Shown piece by piece: positions 58,970-64,000 of a stretch of DNA of 64,000 bases. Below the pieces are notes generated by a model. That model did no database searches and was not told the origin of the DNA. It saw nothing but the letters and a program-made list of their open reading frames with translations. The stretch lies in assembly GCA_016125455.1 (NCBI GenBank), contig WGLS01000013.1, positions 62,001-126,000 of the forward strand, in the 5' to 3' direction. This stretch comes from Alphaproteobacteria bacterium (GTDB taxonomy: Bacteria; Pseudomonadota; Alphaproteobacteria; Caulobacterales; Parvularculaceae). Position numbers and translations under genes: made by a program. Numbering within the stretch: position 1 is the stretch's first letter; the number at the start of each line of letters is the position of its first letter.

Positions 58970-61174
58970 GTGAAGCTCGATCCCCATTCGCCACCGTCGC
59001 CGCGCGTCAGGGTGCTGTTTCCAACCCCCCTCGACAAGCCGTTTGACTACCTTCCGCCCGCTGGCGACCCGCCGGCGCCGGGGGCGTTCGTCGTCGCGCC
59101 CTTCGCCGGTCGTTCGCGAATTGGCGTTGTCTGGCCCGATGCGCCTGCTGGGGACCGCGAAACGCCGATCGAAAAGCTGAAGTCGATCGACGCCGTCCTG
59201 GCGTCGCCGCCCCTCGGGCCCGACATCATCGATTTCATCGCCTGGGTCGCCGACTACACGATGTCGCCGCTCGGCAGCGCATTGCGGCTCGTCATTCGCA
59301 GCGGCGACGTCGCATCGCCGCCGTCGTCGTTGCGCGCCTACCGGGCCGCGGCAATTGGCGCCGGCGCGGACGTCCGGTTGACGGAAGGAAGGCGAAGGGC
59401 GCTCATCGCAGCCCAAGGCGCGCCAAAATCCATCACGGCGATCGCCGCCGACGCCGGCGTCGGCGCCGGCGTGGTTCGCGGCCTGCTGAAGAGTGGCCTT
59501 CTCGAAAGCGCCGACCTTGATCCGGATGCCCCGTTCGATGCGCCGCGCGCGAGCGCGGCAGGCGCTCCGCTGTCGGACGAACAATCGCGCGCCGCGGCGA
59601 AACTGGTCAGCCATGTGCGCGGCGGCGAGGGCGTGATGCTCCTCGACGGCGTCACCGGCGCCGGCAAGACGGAAGTCTATCTGGAGGCCGTCGCTGAAAC
59701 GGTGCGCGCCGATCCAGAGGCGCAAGTCCTGATCATGATGCCCGAGATCGCGCTGACCCTGCCGTTCCTCAAGCGCATTCAGGCGCGCTTCGGCGCTGAG
59801 CCCGCGGCCTGGCACTCGGAACTTGGCGCGGCGGAACGCCGGCGCGCGTGGCGGCGTGCGGCCGACGGCAATGCGCGCATCGTCGTCGGCGCCAGGTCCG
59901 CGCTATTTCTTCCGTACAAAAACCTTAAACTCATCGTCGTCGACGAAGAGCACGAAACAGGCTACAAGCAGGAAGATGGCGTCGTCTATCAGGGCCGGGA
60001 CCTTGCGGTCGCGCGCGGCGCGCGCGCGCGCTTTCCCGTCATTCTGGCGTCCGCGACGCCGTCGCTGGAGACTGTCGTCAACGTCGATCAGGGCCGCTAC
60101 GGCATCGCCCGCCTTCGCGCGCGCTTCGGCGGCGCGACGACGCCCGACATTCGCCTTGTCGACCTTCGCCGCCGGCCGCCGGAGCGTGAAACGTGGCTGG
60201 CGCCCGACGCCGTCGACGCCATCAGCGCGACCATCGGCGCCGGCGAGCAGGCGCTCCTTTTCCTGAACCGGCGCGGATACGCCCCGGTTACCATCTGCCG
60301 AAAATGCGGTGAACGGATAAAATCGCCCTGCGCCGACGCCTGGCTCGTCGAGCACCGCTTCGAAAATCGCCTCGTCTGCCACCTTACCGGGTATTCCATG
60401 CCGAAGCCCGACGCCTGCCCCTCCTGCAAGGCGGTCGGTTCGCTTGCCCCATGCGGCCCCGGCGTCGAACGGATCGCCGAGGAGTCCCTGCGCCGCTGGC
60501 CCGCGGCGCGGCAGGCGATCCTGTCGTCCGACACGGCCCCGACGCCAAGCGCGATGCGCGACACGCTCGACCGCATGGCGGCTGGCGAGATCGACTTACT
60601 GATCGCCACCCAGGTGGTCGCGAAGGGGCACCATTTCCCGAACCTGACGCTCGTCGTCGTCGTCGACGCCGACATGGGCCTCGCGGGCGGCGATCTGCGC
60701 GCCGGCGAAAAAACCTACCAGCTGATCAGCCAGGTCGCCGGGCGCGCGGGGCGCGCGGCGAAGCCCGGCGCGGCGATCCTGCAGACGCACCAGCCCGAGG
60801 CGCCGGTCCTCGCGGCGCTGGCCGCCGGCGATCGGGACGCTTTCCTGGCGGCGGAGGCGGCGGGCCGCGAGGCGCACGGCTTTCCGCCCTATGGGCGCCT
60901 TGCGGCGATCATTCTTCGGTCCAAGGATGAAACGGCGTTGCGGGCGAGCGCGGCGGCCCACCGCGACGCGCTTTTTCCCGCTGACGGCGTCGAGGTGATG
61001 GGCCCGGCGCCCGCGCCGATCTATCGCCTGCGCGGCGAAATGCGGATGCGCTTTCTCGTCAAAGCCCGCCGCAACGTGCATGTCCAGCGGTTCCTCGCCG
61101 AGTGGCTCGGCCGGGCAAAGCCGCCGAACGCCGTCCGGCGGAACATCGACATTGATCCGTATTCGTTCCTGTGA
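58970..61174 (+). CDS. priA: Primosomal protein N' (PriA), replication restart helicase
   Basis: A 734-residue DNA helicase that restarts stalled forks. It has a 3'-end-binding N-terminus, Walker A LLDGVTGAGKTEVYLEA near residue 224, DEEH box in VVDEEHETGYKQEDG near 324, and later helicase motifs (IATQVVAKGHHFPNLTLV, RAGRAAKPG). The Cys-rich insertion keeps the first pair (CRKCG) and the last pair (CPSC), but the middle two pairs read SPCAD and CHLTG, so the second zinc site is not canonical. The start is GTG. It ends shortly before a low-GC region. Confidence 0.94.
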   Translation: MKLDPHSPPSPRVRVLFPTPLDKPFDYLPPAGDPPAPGAFVVAPFAGRSRIGVVWPDAPAGDRETPIEKLKSIDAVLASPPLGPDIIDFIAWVADYTMSPLGSALRLVIRSGDVASPPSSLRAYRAAAIGAGADVRLTEGRRRALIAAQGAPKSITAIAADAGVGAGVVRGLLKSGLLESADLDPDAPFDAPRASAAGAPLSDEQSRAAAKLVSHVRGGEGVMLLDGVTGAGKTEVYLEAVAETVRADPEAQVLIMMPEIALTLPFLKRIQARFGAEPAAWHSELGAAERRRAWRRAADGNARIVVGARSALFLPYKNLKLIVVDEEHETGYKQEDGVVYQGRDLAVARGARARFPVILASATPSLETVVNVDQGRYGIARLRARFGGATTPDIRLVDLRRRPPERETWLAPDAVDAISATIGAGEQALLFLNRRGYAPVTICRKCGERIKSPCADAWLVEHRFENRLVCHLTGYSMPKPDACPSCKAVGSLAPCGPGVERIAEESLRRWPAARQAILSSDTAPTPSAMRDTLDRMAAGEIDLLIATQVVAKGHHFPNLTLVVVVDADMGLAGGDLRAGEKTYQLISQVAGRAGRAAKPGAAILQTHQPEAPVLAALAAGDRDAFLAAEAAGREAHGFPPYGRLAAIILRSKDETALRASAAAHRDALFPADGVEVMGPAPAPIYRLRGEMRMRFLVKARRNVHVQRFLAEWLGRAKPPNAVRRNIDIDPYSFL

Positions 61175-61190
61175 GGGGGGGGCGACATTG

Positions 61191-61210
61191 CCGATAATTT
61201 TGATTATCGG
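61191..61210. repeat. Perfect inverted repeat after priA
   Basis: CCGATAAT / ATTATCGG flank a TTTG loop. AT-rich for this genome, it lies 17 bases after the priA stop at the edge of the low-GC segment. It could be a weak terminator or a protein-binding site. Confidence 0.6.
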
Positions 61211-61291
61211 ACATATCTTATTTGGTGCATTACAAACCGGGCTTTTCATGGATGCGGGCTGTGGGGCGGCCTAAAATCAACATTTTGACGT

Positions 61292-62182
61292 CTATTTGAA
61301 ACGCCATGCGGTCTGGCCATTCGGTAGTGGAATGCGTTCGATCGCATCCAAGTCAGCGACGTGCAAAAACTTTTCTTTCCTACACGCCAGGTCATAGACA
61401 GTGTAGAACTCCCCTTTCGGGGCGTCAGGAAGGTCTGCATTTATTGTCATTGATAGGATCGGCCAGACGGCAGCTCCGTAGCTAATTGGATCGGCACCAT
61501 CTTCGACATCATAGCCGGACGCGATTACACCACATAATTCACCTGCACTATTGAAAATTGGGCCGCCACTCATTCCAGAATCGAATCGGCAACTTGTTTG
61601 AAAGCACGGGAACGGCATTAACTTGTCGCGTCCACTCGGATGGACGGCATTGACTATGCCTTCACTTGTGTATGACATCAGTCTGATAGCCAATTTTTCA
61701 GGAGACGCGGTCAGAATATCAGATCCCGCGAATCCATAGGCGAATACTTTTTCGCCCTCTTGTGGAAGAGCCAGGCGAATTTTCGCAACTCCAATCTTTT
61801 TATCGTCAAGCCGCTGCGCGCCTTCGCTAGCTGGGGCTACAAGCAGAAGCGCTAGATCGGAGTCACTACATCGAAAGGTGCGACGGATAGACCAGAGCGC
61901 TGCCTCCGTCTCGGTATGTTGGATGCCAGTCAGCGAAAAACCGGCATTGCTTTGCGTCACCATTCCGATCGCAGTGTCTTTTTCCGTAACAGGAGTACCT
62001 GTTCCAAGCCTGTCGATAAAATCATCAAGCGTGTGACGACAGGTTATTGCTAGGCGCCCATTCACAAAGGTTGCAACGCCGCCAGCCTTTACGCTCTCGC
62101 GCGAGGGAGGCGTCGATTGTGCAACGTAAACGAACGAAACATAGTCTACTGCACATGGCTCGTCATGTTTAATGAAGTTCAT
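61292..62182 (-). CDS. Intracellular trypsin-like serine protease
   Basis: A 296-residue chymotrypsin-fold protease without signal peptide or membrane helix. The catalytic triad is visible: H50 in ITCRHTLDD, D109 in SDSDLALLL, and S205 in DSGMSGGPIF. The oxyanion-hole glycines G206 and G207 are normal. Substrate preference cannot be read. Its base composition is clearly lower in GC and its codon use more relaxed than both flanks, which points to acquisition. Standalone proteases of this sort occur in defence and stress islands, but no partner gene is present; the flanks are priA and an acyltransferase. The start MNFIKHDE lacks a strong ribosome binding site. Confidence 0.85.
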   Translation of the reverse strand: MNFIKHDEPCAVDYVSFVYVAQSTPPSRESVKAGGVATFVNGRLAITCRHTLDDFIDRLGTGTPVTEKDTAIGMVTQSNAGFSLTGIQHTETEAALWSIRRTFRCSDSDLALLLVAPASEGAQRLDDKKIGVAKIRLALPQEGEKVFAYGFAGSDILTASPEKLAIRLMSYTSEGIVNAVHPSGRDKLMPFPCFQTSCRFDSGMSGGPIFNSAGELCGVIASGYDVEDGADPISYGAAVWPILSMTINADLPDAPKGEFYTVYDLACRKEKFLHVADLDAIERIPLPNGQTAWRFK

Positions 62183-62510
62183 CGCCTATTTACCGCCTTA
62201 CGTCGAATTCAATGCTAAGCGTCCGTCGCGTCATCTATGATTTACTGAACCGCCGACTTGTTGCATAACTCAACACTCTTGCAACGCGCCCTCACGCCAA
62301 CAAAGACCAGGGGTTAGCTGTTGCGCAAATTCGTTGCGCAATCCCGGTGCGTCTGCGCCTGCGCGGCGGCAAGCGCGTCCGGGGTCATTGGCGTCAGGGT
62401 CAATGGCGTCAGGATTGATTGCGCGACGCCGTCGTCGCGATGCGCCGCCACGCCTTGCCGTCCCCATTCCGCCCAGCATTCGTTAACCGCGACGGCGATA
62501 AACTCGCGGC
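62183..62510. other. Intergenic region before the acyltransferase gene
   Basis: About 330 bases with no convincing gene. The left third is AT-rich like the protease gene. The middle holds a 15-base tandem repeat. Short minus-strand ORFs are possible but have poor start contexts. Confidence 0.45.
62384..62413. repeat. Tandem 15-bp direct repeat (two copies)
   Basis: GTCATTGGCGTCAGG is followed at once by GTCAATGGCGTCAGG, one mismatch. Two copies only, so this is a small duplication and not a satellite or CRISPR. Confidence 0.7.
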
Positions 62511-63674
62511 ATGGCGATCGCCGCGAACACGGATGGCCGGCATGCCGGCCCAAAGGAGAGGCCGGCCGGCGCGCGAAAGGCCCGCACCCTCGCCGAGGCG
62601 TGGAACGCCTCGCGTGAAGGTGGCCGCGCGCGGGCGCGCAATAATTTCGACGCGATCCGCCTCGTCGCCGCGGTGGCGGTTGTTCTCTCTCATTCCTTTG
62701 AAATCGTCGCCGGCGACCGGTCGACCGAGCCCCTGTTCCGCCTGACGGGGCAGATCTCCCTCGGCGAACTCGCGGTTCTCGTCTTCTTCGCGGCGAGCGG
62801 CTTTCTCATCGCTGACAGCTGGCGGCGGCGGCCGGACCTCGCCGACTTTGCGGCCCGGCGCGCGGCGCGCATCTTTCCGGCGCTTTGGATCAATGTGGCG
62901 GCGCTGGCGTTCATCATCGGGCCGATGGTTTCGCGCCTCGATGCCGGCGTCTATTTCGCCGACCCGCAGGTGGCGCGCTTCCTGCCGGCGGCCTTGCTGG
63001 TCAACATCGGCTGGACGCTGCCGGGGGTGTTCGAGACCGCGCCGATCGCCGGCGCTGTCAACTATCCGCTCTGGTCGCTGGCGTTCGAGGCGATGGGTTA
63101 TGGGCTCATCGCGGCCCTTGGCGCGATGCGCCGCATGTCGCCCGCGAGCCTGGGCGTCGCCTTCGCAGCCCTGATGGCGCTGCACCTGTCGCCGCCGGGC
63201 GAGGGCGCCGATGCAATGGCGGTACTGGCCTATCGAATGAGCCTCGTCCTGCCGACATTCTGCGCCGGCGCGATTGCGGCCTGCGTCGCGCCCGCCATCA
63301 AGATGACCTGGCGCCGGGCGTTCCTGGCGTTGGGCGCGCTAGCGCTGACCGGCGCAGTCGGCGGCATGGTTGCGGCGTTCTCGATCGCCGGCACCTATCT
63401 CGTGCTGTTCGTCGCCACCGTCGACCTGGGACCCGTCGCGGCGGCCGGGCGCCGGGGCGATTTTTCCTACGGCATCTATCTTTGGGGGTGGCCGGCGCAG
63501 CAATTCGTCCAGACGATCCTTGCGCCTGCCCACTGGGCGGCGAACTTCGCCCTGGCGGCGCCCATTGTCGGGGCGCTCGCCTATCTCAGCTGGCGGTTTG
63601 TCGAGCGGCCCGCCCTTATCAGTATACGGCATAAGGCGCCGCCGCGTGAAAATCGCGAGCCTTCGACGCCGTAA
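62511..63674 (+). CDS. Acyltransferase family 3 membrane protein (OafA/YrhL-like)
   Basis: A 387-residue inner-membrane acyltransferase with about ten spans. The typical start of the fold is NFDAIRLVAAVAVVLSHSFEIVAG (residues about 44-67; the His is the catalytic candidate), then VLVFFAASGFLIADSW, RRAARIFPALW and YPLWSLAFEAMGYG. Family members O-acetylate or acylate surface sugars. No SGNH hydrolase domain is fused at the C-terminus. The first 43 residues are hydrophilic and may be partly non-coding, since no clear ribosome binding site precedes the ATG. Its 3' end abuts a convergent gene fragment. Confidence 0.86.
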   Translation: MAIAANTDGRHAGPKERPAGARKARTLAEAWNASREGGRARARNNFDAIRLVAAVAVVLSHSFEIVAGDRSTEPLFRLTGQISLGELAVLVFFAASGFLIADSWRRRPDLADFAARRAARIFPALWINVAALAFIIGPMVSRLDAGVYFADPQVARFLPAALLVNIGWTLPGVFETAPIAGAVNYPLWSLAFEAMGYGLIAALGAMRRMSPASLGVAFAALMALHLSPPGEGADAMAVLAYRMSLVLPTFCAGAIAACVAPAIKMTWRRAFLALGALALTGAVGGMVAAFSIAGTYLVLFVATVDLGPVAAAGRRGDFSYGIYLWGWPAQQFVQTILAPAHWAANFALAAPIVGALAYLSWRFVERPALISIRHKAPPRENREPSTP

Positions 63675-63675
63675 C

Positions 63676-64000
63676 CTACTTCCTGCTGACAAGCTCCAGC
63701 CGCTTGGACGCGGCATCGTAAAGATAGAACTCGTCGCCGCCTTCGCTGCGCAGCACCCGCGCAATCGCGCGCACGCCGTCTTTCGAGGTGGAGGTTATAA
63801 TGACCGGCGCGCCGCCGAGCGCGCGCTCCAGCGAGCCCTGCAGGGCGCGAAGGTCTTCGTCCAGATAATAATGGGCGATCATGCCGCCCGCCCGGTGGAT
63901 CACCGCCGTCACCGCGGCTTTGGCGGGGTCGAATGACCACCCGATCGGCACGAGGTCCGCGTCCGTGACAAGCGACCCGGACACCGCGCCGCTGTTCTGG
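63676..64000 (-). pseudogene. Fragment resembling the beta-propeller end of an S9 (prolyl oligopeptidase) peptidase
   Basis: The frame is open to the window edge, so only the last 108 residues are visible. They read like the last propeller blade of S9-family peptidases: LVPIGWSFDPAKAAV, HYYLDEDLRALQGSLERAL, SKDGVRAIARVLRSEGGDEF and YLYDAASKRLELVSRK. In intact S9 enzymes this blade leads into the alpha/beta hydrolase domain, but here a TAG follows immediately, one base from the convergent acyltransferase stop. It is therefore either a gene truncated at the 3' end or a propeller-only relative. The family call is from recalled pattern, so confidence is limited. Confidence 0.55.

Noticed and set aside
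58889-59815. 310-codon minus-strand ORF opposite priA
   Set aside because: Antisense shadow of priA with Arg/Gly/Asp-rich composition and no motif.
62314-62553. Minus-strand ORF ending TPDALAAAQAQTHRDCATNLRNS
   Set aside because: The end looks somewhat protein-like, but it overlaps the acyltransferase start, its 15-base repeat explains the TPLTLTPMTP pattern, and no start signal is seen.

Overview
The window is GC-rich, densely coded chromosomal DNA from an alphaproteobacterium. Evidence: an imuA-imuB-dnaE2 mutagenesis cassette behind a GTTC-N7-GTTC site (the alphaproteobacterial LexA box), a DUF1150 gene, the lptC-lptA-lptB-rpoN-hpf-ptsN string with a short RNase D in front, Tad-type pseudopilins, a large TonB-dependent receptor, and an SSS symporter with a DUF3311 partner. 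A member of Caulobacterales/Parvularculales or a relative fits best, but the genus cannot be fixed from sequence reading alone.

Layout. 1-6.1 kb: a membrane protein of unknown function, CysQ, a small unknown protein, a polyprenyl glycosylphosphotransferase, UDP-glucose dehydrogenase (the priming and precursor steps of an exopolysaccharide) and a DUF4174 protein. 6.2-10.9 kb: an MFS transporter divergent from a three-gene unit (retropepsin-like RimK-associated protease, 7TM protein with inactive transglutaminase domain, RimK-related ATP-grasp ligase). 11.0-12.9 kb: a compact metal operon with a CsoR-type repressor, a putative envelope protein, a His-rich HMA-domain protein and a MerT-like membrane protein. 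13.0-15.3 kb: UppP, a threonine/serine dehydratase, DUF1150. 15.4-21.1 kb, minus strand: RNase D, LptC, LptA, LptB, RpoN, HPF, PtsN. 21.2-27.4 kb: the SOS-type imuA-imuB-dnaE2 operon.

27.4-32.0 kb: two SSS-family symporters (one with DUF3311) and a TTC38-like TPR protein. 32.1-37.2 kb: a BI-1 protein, RsmB, a beta-propeller protein, ribosomal protein S4 and a YbjN protein. 37.2-41.9 kb: two TadE-like proteins, a TonB-dependent receptor and tRNA-Val(CAC). 42.1-47.4 kb: two divergent histidine kinases (REC-HK and HK-REC-REC-HPt), a regulator with a degenerate S24 domain and a short conserved protein. 47.5-54.0 kb: Gph, GlmU, RpiA, an unknown protein, glutathione reductase and a flavoprotein. 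54.0-58.9 kb, minus strand: a ParA-type ATPase with an unknown partner, DUF1801, a HAD nucleotidase coupled to DapD, and a double-DUF1036 protein. 59-64 kb: PriA with a degenerate second zinc site, a low-GC intracellular trypsin-like protease that looks acquired, an acyltransferase-3 protein and an apparent S9-peptidase remnant running off the right edge.

Most of the window is ordinary housekeeping. The least explained parts are the ligase/protease/7TM unit, the metal operon whose operator overlaps a possibly leaderless promoter, the long structured leader of the imu operon, the PriA zinc-site loss, the ParA pair and the isolated trypsin-like protease. I found no CRISPR array, prophage, transposase or rRNA.
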